64,000 nucleotides of DNA, taken from positions 1-64,000 of the forward strand of contig JABVXU010000125.1 in the NCBI GenBank assembly GCA_013365365.1, written 5' to 3'. The translations under genes were made by a program, and so were the position numbers. Each line of letters starts with the position of its first letter. Positions within the stretch are counted from its first letter, which is position 1. This DNA comes from Cruorifilaria tuberocauda (taxonomy: Eukaryota > Nematoda > Chromadorea > Rhabditida > Onchocercidae). Below are positions 13,700 to 25,221 of this stretch, one piece after another. The notes under the pieces are model-generated. The model saw only the letters and a list, made by a program, of their open reading frames with translations, made no database searches and was not told the DNA's origin.

Positions 13700-15434
13700 T
13701 AACTGTAATTGAAAACGTTAGGCTAAAAAGAGTTTGAAATGAAATACTGATGGAACTTTATAGCATCATGCATTTCATTCTGCAGCGAATGACAAAGAAA
13801 ATGTCATACGGTTAACTTCCTTTGTTTATCATTCATAATTTTTAAATTCGGGATTTCAGGTATTCAAAAATTGCTAATATTAATTAAGCAATATAGGATA
13901 GTGTGCTTTAGGCCAAGAAAGCGGAAACAACTTTCAATAGTGAAAATAAAACTAATAAATGTGAATGAAGGAATTATGCGCAACTATTTATAGTGTTTCA
14001 AAAAGTATGGAGCAGAAAGATCTGAAAATAATATGTCATTTAGGGTAGGATAGGTGGGATGTGTGTTGTAATAATGTAGTGTGCCGAATTTCAGACGACT
14101 CTTTTTTATTTGAAAGGTCAGTTTGTTTGAATACGACATTTTGACCATGTTGATGGCAAGGAAGACAACGATGTTGTAGCGTATGGTTGTTTCGGTATCG
14201 GTAAAGATAATAAAACCGATGGTAGCAATGAGAATACAGTGAAACAGAATTTTTGCTAGTTTTTTGTGAATCGGTAGGGATAGATGAAGAAAATGAAGAG
14301 TACAGAAAAGCATAATGACATGGAAATAAGGTCACTCCCACACGATGCCCTTAAACAAATTTCAAGAAAAGTGTTATTGTGACTGTTATTGAACTGAGAA
14401 ATTTTTCTTTTATTTGATAATATTTTTAAAAAAACGTGGGCTTCCAAAAGAGCAACATCCATCAGATTAAATTTGTTCTCGCTTATAAACATCGTTTCCT
14501 TTCCTCTTCAGTTTTTCACGCTGTTTTATCTTTGGAATACTCCTCTGGTCTCCCGAATTTTCTCTTTAAGTAAATTGCATGTTGTATATACGAGTTATTG
14601 GATCGCGACTACTCAAAAAATAACAATTATCAGTCAGGCAGATAATTGTGTTTACCGGCCGAAAAGTTTGTTTTGTTCATAAATGCTTCTCTTTATTGTA
14701 AACAAAAAAAAAGAAACTTTGAATATTAATTCACTAGCGGAACTGCCTCACAAATCTTCAGTTTCTTGCTGCCAGTTTCATTTTGATAGCACTGTGTGTA
14801 TGAGAAATGTATGACGTTCTCTTCATTTGCTCTTTACTATTCAACCCCATTACGAATAGGAAAAACTGAAAGAGCAACATAAGCTTCATGCATTAACTAT
14901 GTTTAAACATTAAATATGATTAAATACGGTTTACAACTTTGTTGATTATATTTTGCAAGAGAAATTTTAATTTCTGTTCAAATTTTGCATTATTTATAAT
15001 TTTTCTTACACAGAAAAATAGGCTTATGTAATTGATTTCGTCTCCTTCTGCTAAAAGATACCGTTTTCAACGTGATAGATACGTGTGTTTACAGAATTTT
15101 GTTCAAATCAGAAATTTTTAATACAGATTTTAGTATGTAGGCTTGAACATTAAAGGAAGAAAGCAATTATTAATAGAATAATCCAGCTTTTTTCCAAAAT
15201 AAAAATGTAAGCATGGACCTTCTCTAGAGGAGAGAATTACGCTTTTCATGAAGCAACTTATGTAATTAGTAACTGCAACGATGATATGCCATGTTACGAT
15301 AAATTTACTGTAAAGACATGACCATTAACGACAGACAACATTCAGTTTCAAAAGATGGAAAATAATGAAATTACATGAGTTCCGAAATCAAAAAAACGGG
15401 TGTAAATATGGTACAAGAAACTGGGTGATATCAC
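13700..15434. other. Intergenic; hydrophobic open frames near 13984-14492 unassigned
   Basis: The stretch lies between the DM13 gene's 5' end and the troponin I 3' end; both genes are on the minus strand. Overlapping minus-strand frames between about 13984 and 14492 encode hydrophobic runs such as ILFHCILIATIGFIIF, but no exon chain or family could be established. The rest shows nothing. Confidence 0.4.
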
Positions 15435-17427
15435 TCATTCTTCCTCTTCCTCCTCTTCTTCTTCAGCTTCCTCATCTAAAAATTTGTATAAATAGTTTAT
15501 TTGGATGGTGTAAGAATTATGGGTAAGATTTGAAACTTAGAATCTAGACGTAGCTTTTTTAATACAAATTCATAGTTGATCTTTAAATCTCATTCGATAA
15601 TTTTTTTCATTTTAAAGAAAATAAATAAACTGACCTCCTTCTTCACCCTCCTCAGCGCCTTCCTCTTCGGCAGCATCTTCAGGTGCTGTGGTTTCTTCTA
15701 CCGGCGCTTCTTGCTTCTTCTCTTCCGCTTCAGCACCACCTTTATCACTACCTTTTTTGGACCACTCAGGCTTGTCTGTCTTCTTTGCCATTTGCTAAAA
15801 TAAAGAGATAAAGAAAGTTATAATGAAAAATCGCCTGGCTGATGCAGTTCCTGCAAGCAAATTGTACACAATAGAATTGCCTTCTTCACAAATGGAAAAA
15901 AAACGAACTTTGTTAACGATGTCATCAATGACATTTTCTTTTTTGACCACTTTGAGGTTTGCTCGGAAGTCCTGCTTATCTTCTTTCTGTCCCGCCATTT
16001 TCTTGAACCTGAAACTATCACCATTTAAATTTCATACTAAGTCAAGTCAGCAGATTTATTTTAGATCTTTACAGGCATGCAAAGTGACCAGTGGTAAGGG
16101 TTATAGAACAGCTAAGCCACAATAAAATTGTTTATCAACCTCATCGTAAATCATTTCGAAATCTTACTTATTGTCATATTTTGATACTTTCTTGAGCGTC
16201 GGTTTCACGAATTTCCCTCGCAAGTCGTTGACGGCAATAGTAAGTTCATTGATCTGAAAGTATAGCTAATGTATTTCAGCCCACTAACATTTGCTTCTAA
16301 ATCGATAATTTGAAAGGCGAGGTCGAATTTTTAAATTTTTCTGTCATATATAAAATGTTTTCAAATCGATGAAATCTACATACTTCAGCATCCTTAGCCA
16401 TGACTGCTTGGTTAATATCGTATTTTTCTTCCTCCAACTTCACCATATGTTGAAACAACTGATTGTAAATTGCTTCCAATTTACCTGTCAGATTCACCAG
16501 TTTTTAAAGTTTTTTCAAATCAGGGATGGTCATTTAAACTATAGATACAAATGGATTTAATAATTTCGTTATTAATATGAGCTTCATGAAAAAATGATTG
16601 TTTGATGTAAAATGATTTTCAGTAACAATAAAATTCAATTTTATGTTACCGTGATCTTCAATGGTGTCTACATCCGGTAATGGTATTGTACGCTGCGAGA
16701 GAACTTTCTGTCTTTCCTGCTCTTTTAGCAATTGCTGTTGTTTCAGATCTTCTGCCGCTTTCATCATCAGCAGCTTCTAAAATTTTTTAAATTTCTGTTA
16801 TAATCTGTTGTAATTTCTGTTATAAAATTTCTGTTTAGAATTAGTCTTTTAGTCTTAGTCTTTTGTCATTTCAATCAATTCCAGTTTTTTAAATCCATTT
16901 TCGTTTATTTTAGAAGTGAATTCGGTTCTATACCAATCATTTTCGTGACATACTTCCGTAAAGGGTAGCATTCATAAAACTTACACGAAGTTTCTTCTTT
17001 CTCTCTGGAGTCAGAAAACCTTTTTTCGCCTTTTTCTTGCCAGCTTCTTCCAGACGTTTACGCACTTCGGCTTTCTTCATTTCCCTTTCTTCCGCTTTTC
17101 GTTTGGCTTCCTGTAATATTAGGTAGGGAAAATTAAATGAATTATTGACTTTATGATAATAAACAAAATAAAACAAATCATTTTCGCTGTTGAATTTCTT
17201 CATCTATTAATTTTTAAGAACTAATTCAACTTTAAGTTGATAATTTTAATTTCACGATTTCTTCCGGTCGAATGAACAATCAAATTTAATTAAGATACTG
17301 GATCCTGAAAAAATTATAATCGATTTTATATACTTACGGAGTCATCGTCCTCGCCGAGAGGACCCCCATATCGTGGGTGATCGTCACATTCAGGTACTTC
17401 GTATCTCTTATTTTCATCTATATCCAT
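15435..17427 (-). CDS. tni: Troponin I
   Basis: Eight exons join in phase: 17338-17427, 16985-17110, 16650-16776, 16384-16484, 16168-16253, 15909-16008, 15635-15794 and 15435-15475, giving 276 residues. Troponin I is the inhibitory subunit of the thin-filament troponin complex. It blocks actomyosin until Ca2+-troponin C relieves it. Recognisable parts are the [21 protein letters not shown]-terminal region, a coiled-coil segment pairing with troponin T ([20 protein letters not shown]), the inhibitory region [19 protein letters not shown] and the downstream actin-binding stretch [11 protein letters not shown]. The start is the ATG at 17427, one base behind an acceptor-like ATTACAG. The C-terminus is a long acidic extension ending in eight Glu, beyond the vertebrate length; nematode troponin I also has a C-terminal extension, though which C. 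elegans paralogue (unc-27, tni-1, tni-3, tni-4) this matches cannot be told. Muscle expression is expected. Confidence 0.95.
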
Positions 17428-17430
17428 GCT
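17428..17430 (-). other. Probable trans-splice acceptor of troponin I
   Basis: The sequence ATTACAG ends one base before the initiator ATG of troponin I on the minus strand. An acceptor with no matching upstream coding exon, placed at the start codon, is the usual appearance of a spliced-leader addition site in nematodes. RNA evidence is not available here. Confidence 0.45.
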
Positions 17431-20400
17431 GTAATTGTTTACAGATGGATTTTTTCTGATTAAATAGAAAGCTCATCCGTGACTTTTAGATATTAACCGA
17501 ATAAATATTAGTTAATCATAAAACCTTTCAATCTAACAAATGTAAGCATAATATTCTTTTATTTCTAAACTTTGAAAAATTATTACATTAATTAATATGG
17601 AATCTGAACACAAACTTTAATGTTATTATGGTTCAAAATATCTCTTAGTACTTGGATCAATTTATACATTAATTCCAAATTTCGTGTTCTATGCACAATT
17701 AAAATGCATAATTTATAACATAAAATAGAACGAGCTCCAAGATGCAAATTTTGGATTCGATATTTTTTAGATTAAGCAAAAATATCTGCAGTAAATTTCA
17801 TTTTCATATTCACTCGAAATTCACAGGCATTTTCTAGATTTTCCAAACACTTGTACATAATCCCTATGAAACTGAAAAAAAAGGAAAATTATCTTTTTCT
17901 ACTAATAGAATAACAATAAAAAAGAAGTTAGGGATGATGGAGTTTATTTAAGAGCTAGCAGTAAGAAACGTAGCACTGTTGATACATAAAATTTCATTGA
18001 TAAATCATCCTTAACTACAGCCTCATCAGGCAAACAAATATGACGTGAAAACAAAACAACTGATGCCTGTAACTGATAATATATCATTATTAGCTTGGGC
18101 GGAATTGTGAACCGATAATTTATCCTATTCCTGCCCTAGCCTTCGCTAATATTTCAAATAGTTTTCAATGTTAATAATTATAACTTATTTTCTCCATTAT
18201 TCCTTTTCTTCCTCTTATCTTCGTCTTAATTACTATCGTAATTGATCCAAGAATCAACAGATAAAAAAACCAAAAGGCAAAAAGAACTAAATAAGGTATT
18301 GAGTAGGAGTAATAAACATGACCAGGAGAATTCAGATTTCTAGACTTGATTAATGGCTTTTGATTAAGAAACGTTCGAAATTGAATTTAATAAAGAAGTG
18401 TAAACATTTTTAGTTTCTGAAGATCCATGACTTTTAATTTTTTAAATAAAGGAATCTATTTTAACTGCATGCTTAAAGCAAGGAATCTATTTTAACTGCA
18501 TGACTAATGCAAGATTTAAGTATGTTTCTAATTAAATATGTAATTTATGAAAATCCAGATCAGGAATAGATTTTTCCAAAATTTTCTGCAAGATTTGGTA
18601 GTTACTAGACCATTATAGGCCATTTAGTTTACCATTTTCACATTTCGACAATATATTATCGTAGAAAAAAGCAGGATATGCAGTGACCAAAAAAAATTTC
18701 TCGATGCTTAGCGATACATTTTAATTAGAAATCGACGTAAAGATTTTAGAGTTATATTCATATGTGAAACCAGAGGAAGATAAATATTTTCCAAGGATCA
18801 CCTCGTAATGTAAGTCAGTAATTTAGGCTGATTTAGCAGGAAGAATATGACAAAATATGCAATAATCATAATTCCTAATAAAAAATTTCAAATAATCAAC
18901 ATTGATTTTTCAACTGTTGAAAATTGCAATCATCAATCCACTGGTTCAGGATTATGAATTGACCACTACTTTTATGATATCATAAAAATCTATTATTCAT
19001 TGCTGAAAATATTTTTTAGGATTGTTCAACAATAACGAAAAGAGAAATATTTGCAGAATATTCCATACATTTATATAGGAAAGAATATGATGGAAGAGGA
19101 GGGTAAATGAAGAACAGTCTCATTTGGTAGATGGGAATAATGAGAGAAAAATAATTTTGATAAGCTTTATATTGAGATTTAATTTGAAAAATCATCGATT
19201 ATGCATGTTGGTAAGAATAAGATAGCTATCTACTGCAAGCAAGCTTTACAATGGCCTGAACTAAACTACATTTCTTCCGATTGCCTCATCAGAGGGTTTT
19301 GCTCGTTCTTGCATCTCGATCTTCTCCTCTCTGCTCTTCCTGCGTTATTCTTTAAAGTTCTCCTCTCCAAGATATTCTTCTCCCATTCATTTGCTGAGAG
19401 AAGCTATCACTTTGGCTTCAAAGTAAGGATAGCTTTCAGGAAGCAGGCAATAAGCCCGGAGAGATTTGTCGAGCACACCTGTAGGAGATGTTACAACTGA
19501 TCATCGTGAAGACACAGCTGCATCTGCAATTCGCCAACATCAACAATAAACTCCTTCCTCTCCCCGTTCCAACATTATTGCGGCAGAGCGACTGCAACCC
19601 ACGCTTCGAAATCCTCAAGTTTATCTGCTCTTTCATACCTCATGCCATGCAATCTGTGGACGCTATCACAATTCCTTCTTTTCTTTTCTGAATCTTTCGC
19701 TTCCAGCAATAGAAATGTATCTGAGTGAACATATTTAAAGGATTTTTTAAGAAAAACAGAGGAAATCCTCCAAATTTCATGCTTCTCTTTAATTCACTGA
19801 TATTTTTGTCATAATTTTTCAACAAAAAATTATTACATTTTATTTTTCAACTGACTGTAAATCCCAAAAATTATTCCGCTGATTTTTAATGACAGCAAAT
19901 CTTTACAAATTCTTAAAATTACTACATTCATAGAGCAAGTTTCACAAAATTCCGCTACTTTCTTGGTTTAAAGTATTTCCTGGGAAGTTCATTACTTGCA
20001 AAATACGCAAATTAATATACAGCAGCCGGGCTGCGTTTGAAATATTGAAATAATAACACCAAGGAATTTCATATTTTCGTCGATTTGCTGAATGAAATTC
20101 ATTAAAATATAAATGCGAAAATAGTTCCAAGTCTCCCGCTGAACTTCAGTCAGCTTATTCACTCTATTAAAAGACCATTCAACATTAATAATTTGAATTA
20201 TCCCTTAATTACCTTCATCATCTGCGATCAATTTGGTCTATTTGCATAGACCAGGTTTTTAGAGTGCATTTCGTGGAGGAATGGTTTAGAACTCAGCCTC
20301 TCTCAAATGTTTATTTGCAGAATAGAGGGAAGCAGAATTAGGTAAGAAATTTAATATATATGAACATGTCGAATGGTATGTGTTTTTCTCGTATCATTCT

Positions 20401-22030
20401 CGTATCACTGAAATCAATCAGATTACATAAATGAATAGAGTTCGATTTGTGTTTTACAGAGTTTTATATGGAGAAAAAATAAAATTTCTTTGAGCAAACT
20501 TTCAAACTCGGAAATATTTCACATCAGTCATAGTGATTACTTTATGCAATTATTTTAAATAATACCAAGCAGTACCATTTCTTTTGTCGTAGATTTACTT
20601 GAAAATATTTTTCAAACATCATTTTTGTAGAATTTTATGCACAATTAACTATGCTCATTTTGTGTTGAAGTTCGTAACTGATTTCTCAAATTCAATAATG
20701 TGAAAAATCAAGTAAAGAAGACGAAAAGCTGATGGATAACAAATTCAAGAAATATATTCTACTGTAATGTATTCTTCATACATTTGCTTCGCCATGTTAT
20801 GCAGTCCAAACTATATGATAGAACTGTATGATAGCACAAAGTTCCACTGCTGACTGATTCTTAGCTTCAATTTGACATGTTCAGAAACCAATGTAAATTG
20901 TCCACACTGTACATATGATTGTCTTTTTAAGCCTGAAGCTTTATGGTTCAGATACTGTTCTCATCGATATTTTTCAAACTATCTTTTCACCTCTATTTGA
21001 TTTTATGTTCAATTCTTTCTTCTCTCATACTAAACAACTTCCTTTGTTTTTCTTTTTCACTTCACTTCCCTCTTCACCATCAAAGAAGGTTTCTTTCCTC
21101 AAGAAGCTATCCAGAATTCATTCAGTTTCAGCATTCTATAATATACTCGAAACTATATTCAAATGCTCAAAACATGTAATAAAAGGAAATATAAATATGC
21201 GCGTGTCACAGCAATAAGTTCTATACATAATCATGAAATAAATTACTTTTGTGGGAAGCATGATACAATATATCAAGTTGAATAGAAGTCCCAATTTTTT
21301 AAGAGGTAGTCTAGATTAAATAATGGAACGACTAATAATAAGACACCTGAATTAGAAGACCTATTGAGTAGAAGAAACTGCTCACCATCCTCTCAACTAA
21401 GTTCATCAATACTCGCTCATCTCGGAAGTAATTCCTGCAATATCCCGGTGAATGGCACACTTCATCACCTATTTCCGGCTATATCCCTTCTTTGACGAGC
21501 AACTGCTGCAGAACTAATAAGATCATTCTTTCAGGATACTCATTTGGTTCCCACGAAAACTTGCTAATCTTCTCCACCGGAACTTTGGATATGCATCCTT
21601 ACTCGGGCAATTCTTAGTATCAAGCAGAAGTGAGTGTGGAAATGAAAGAGCAAACCAGGCAGTGATACGGTAGCGTTTTGAATACTTCTTGCTTCCTGGT
21701 CGCGGTGTCGACTGCGAGTCTTATGCCGTGTTATCGGGCGGCTTAAGTTGTTCCGAGTTTGGTCGGAAATTTCCAGTTCTCCGAAACTCCACCGGCATTT
21801 ACTTCTTACTACTTAAATCTTTCTTCCGGATGTCGCAAATGTTGTCAATCGTCTGAAAGCGTGTTACACATTATCCATAAATTTTGTGGATGAGTTTCGC
21901 TGAATGGTTCTACAAATTACTCTTAGTGCGAGAATCTTATCACTGCTACGTGTGATATTATCAAATGCAATAATTCAATTTATATTATTAATAATGTTAT
22001 TAAGGATTGAATTAATCTGAGATATTAAGT
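17431..22030. other. Large intergenic region upstream of troponin I and the syntaxin
   Basis: About 4.6 kb separates the divergently transcribed troponin I and syntaxin genes, so both promoters should lie here. Open frames at 19201-19500 and 20915-21217 lack domains and exon partners. A 31-base tandem duplication occurs at 18450-18511. The part from about 21400 to 21850 looks less AT-rich than its surroundings and may be a promoter region of the syntaxin gene; that is inference. Confidence 0.45.
18450..18511. repeat. Two-copy direct tandem repeat, 31-base period
   Basis: A 22-base identical block starts at 18450 and again at 18481 (it opens AGGAATCTATTT). The nine bases after each copy are similar (CTTAAAGCA and ACTAATGCA). 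It lies in the intergenic region and looks like a simple local duplication. Confidence 0.8.
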
Positions 22031-24571
22031 ATGAAAGACAGGCTGTCCGATTTGCAGCAGGTATGTTGATTTGTTGTTTGACAATGGCTTTTATTTTTCA
22101 TTCATGAACAGTAATGGGATCATTTTATAATGATGGTATGACGTTGCTAAATGTTGAAAATTACTTGTGATCTTTTATTGGGTAGCTTAAGAATTGTGAT
22201 CGTCAAACGATCATTTTGGTTTAATCTGGTTAATCTGCATTTTTATATAGTTGTGATATTTTCTCAGTTTGCAAATTCCAAGTTAATTAAGTTATATTAA
22301 CGAATAACTTAACGTTTGAAATAGAAGTAGACGAAACCTTGCAATATTTACAGAGCGCTAAGAAGGAAATATCGTTGTCGGCTTTGGTAGAACGACTAGA
22401 TGAGGAGTGGACAGATACAACATCCGAGAAAATGAATTTGCTGAACAAAGCTAGTAGTAGCAAGGTCGATATGGTACGGAAAATTTCGCCATAGTTTCAT
22501 CATTTTAAGCACTGATCAAATCTTTTGACACACTCTGACTAACCATGAGTTTGACAAAAGGTTTCTCCTAACTTCAACATAATATGCAAAATATTCATAT
22601 TTTCCCTATTGCCAAATATCACATGTTTCAAGTTCCTAACGCATGTGGATGGGCTGGTAAATGATATGAATGGAATGGAAACTTTACTGGATGAAGTAAA
22701 AGACTGGCATTGGAAAATCATTGCTGAACCAGGTGATCACCCTGGTAGGCATAATTTACCTTTGAACTTTGTTGTAATGGATAGCATGTATAATTAATTG
22801 CTTGATTGGTCGGATTGTTCAGTTTAGAATAAGCAAATCTATTTGGATTATCCAAATTAAGAAAACAGTTTTCTGCGTGTTTTCGGCGCTTGCTCAATAA
22901 TAAATGCAAATTGAAAAATAACAGTATTGAAATTTCTGGAGCAGAAGATTGTAAGCTGTTTTTGATAGGATCTGATTTATTATTTTACCAATGTGAATAG
23001 TTAATTTTCGATCTCACATGGAATTTCGCCATTGGAATAGTGATATAATCTGAAAAAAAGTTGCAGAAATGAATGCACAGTTAGATGACACAGTGGTTTC
23101 TTACACGACAATGCTTTATAAAACCCAGGCAGCTCTTAAAAGTAAATGCATTCAATTGTTGACAGTAAATAAATTTTAGCAATAACAGTATTTTTTGCCC
23201 TAAAGTTTTGTTTTCAAACAGTTTTTATAGCTTTCTTAAGGTTTAAATGCTGAAGTTGAGCGGCGATTCAACAAATCAACAGATGAAAATGCTCAAACTG
23301 TCGAGGCACGGATCAGAAGAAATCAGGTGATATAATATGACATTTTCATTTAAATTTTGATTATATGGAATCATCAATCGTATGTGATATTTAGTATAAA
23401 TATTTTTGTGGTTATTTTCAGAGCCTCGAAATAATTCCTTGATTTTCTATATTATAATATAAATTTTAAGGTAATGACGCTAACAAAAAGGCTCCAGGGT
23501 TTACTGATCGCTTTCAATGATGAACAGTTAACATACAAAGATAAATGCAAACGGAAAATTCAGTCATACTTGAAAATTTGTATGTTTCTATTCCTTTTCT
23601 TTAGTTATTTTTATGTTCACTATAATACAAAAGAAATACTATGATGTTTGGAAATTATTTATTTTTTTATTGCTTAGTTAGTTTACTCATATATCTAAGA
23701 TAAATTAGCTTAGTTTATTTACATACAAGTTTAGCTTCAGTTCAGTGTAATGCTGAAAACTTGTAACCTGTTAAATAATATTACCGTTAGCTGATAGCGC
23801 AGTGAACGAAGAAGATCTTGAAGCGATCATCGAAAAAGGAACTTTATTTGAGCACACAAAAGTGGTTAGCTTTTTTTTGTTAAACTTTATTTCTTGTTGG
23901 AGCACATTATAATGTAAACTGTGAATGATTTTCTGCCAATAAATAAGGATATTTAACTTAAATGTTAAATGAACTACTGATTTATTTCCAGCTGATACTG
24001 GCGGAGCGGGATAAGAAGGCTCTATATGATGAAGTAAAGACACGTCATGAAGATATTATGAAATTAGAAAGCAGTATAAAGGAATTGCATGGCCTATTCG
24101 TCGAATTAGCAACCCTTATCCAGAGCCAGGTATTATACTTTGTCATTACGTGAAGCAGTAATTCCTCAGAAATCGCCATCCTAGAGATTTCTTCGCTTGA
24201 TCATTCAGTTTTTTTGCAGAGTGAAATGTTAAATAATATAGAGCGAAATGTTGAAAGTGCAGTGGAATATTCGCAGAAAGCTCACACAAATATGATCAAA
24301 GCTAAAAATATGAGGGCAAATATCCGAAAGGTTGTTTGTATTATAATTACTATTTTTTAGATCTCATATCCGAAAATTTTTCATCAGTTGTAACAGGAAA
24401 CTGAGATTTTATTTCGCTTTTTGCTTACTGCGATTTCAAAGTAGATATTGCCTACTTTGTCTATTTCAGAAAAAAATATGTTTGCTGATCGTGATCATCG
24501 TTTGCATAATTTTCATGTTTTGTGTGGGAACGATTTTGTTTTGCTTTTATGTACCATTTTTATGCCATTGA
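22031..24571 (+). CDS. Syntaxin, plasma-membrane Qa-SNARE (syntaxin 1-4 family)
   Basis: Ten exons join in phase: 22031-22060, 22354-22473, 22633-22744, 23067-23141, 23241-23326, 23471-23579, 23791-23861 (or 23864), 23992-24129, 24220-24330, 24470-24571; 317-318 residues. It starts MKDRLSDLQQ. The middle is helical like a Habc domain (FLTHVDGLVNDMNGMETLLD at ~50-70). The SNARE motif spans about 219-280: RHEDIMKLESSIKELHGLFV, then ATLIQSQSEMLNNIE. The ionic zero-layer Gln is present in IQSQSEM. A basic KK leads into a C-terminal membrane anchor (CLLIVIIVCIIFMF) with a few residues after it, giving tail-anchored topology. Such syntaxins pair with SNAP-25 and synaptobrevin in exocytosis. The Habc part is diverged from UNC-64/syntaxin-1A, so I assign the family but not the orthologue. 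Its 3' end faces the BMAL-like gene about 650 bases away. Confidence 0.92.
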
Positions 24572-25221
24572 AAAGATCCTTATGTAGCATCATTTCTTAT
24601 CTTAAAATCTTTACTGTTATTATACAAATCAGTGATGTACTTCTGATGTCTTCTTTTTTTTTAATTCACTCTTTTTCTGTTTTTTTCGTGAATTATCTGG
24701 AAAACCAGTCAAGCCAAAATTTAAGTTTTTTAATATTTTTATTTTTTAAATACAGTTTTTATATTTCTAAATAGTCAGATTTTTAAATTTAAATTTAGAA
24801 TATATACATTATGCGTTTGTTCTATTTGCAGTGCCTGTTTCATCGTAATTTGAAATTTCATTTATTTTCTTGACCCTTTTTCATTACTAAAAAATCTTGC
24901 AATGATTCTTTAGTGGTTATATGTATTTATAAAACTACACTTTCTTTTTGTTTACTAATATTTTTCAGTGAAAATTGCTCCCAACCATCTTGCTTAGGGA
25001 TATAAATATCTTCATTGCTGCTCATTTTCTAAATGCATATGGAAAGTTGTTGTTAAAAAAAACGACTTTTATTTACATGGATGAAAATGAAAACTAAGCG
25101 TAATGTCTAAGAAATTAAGAAACAGTGGTGGTAAGTAATGCCGATTGCTAAATTTATAAATGTTCAAGAACTTCATTTTTTTTGTTTTCGGGTCTATCAG
25201 TTTACATATATTCGTGCCACA
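24572..25221. other. Shared 3' spacer between convergent genes
   Basis: This T-rich spacer separates the 3' ends of the syntaxin gene (+) and the BMAL-like gene (-). It presumably contains both 3' UTRs. No conserved element was recognised. Confidence 0.5.

Noticed and set aside
19201..19500. 99-codon plus-strand open frame
   Set aside because: No domain, no acceptor/donor chain and no conserved-looking motif. Overlapping frames on the other strand are equally long.
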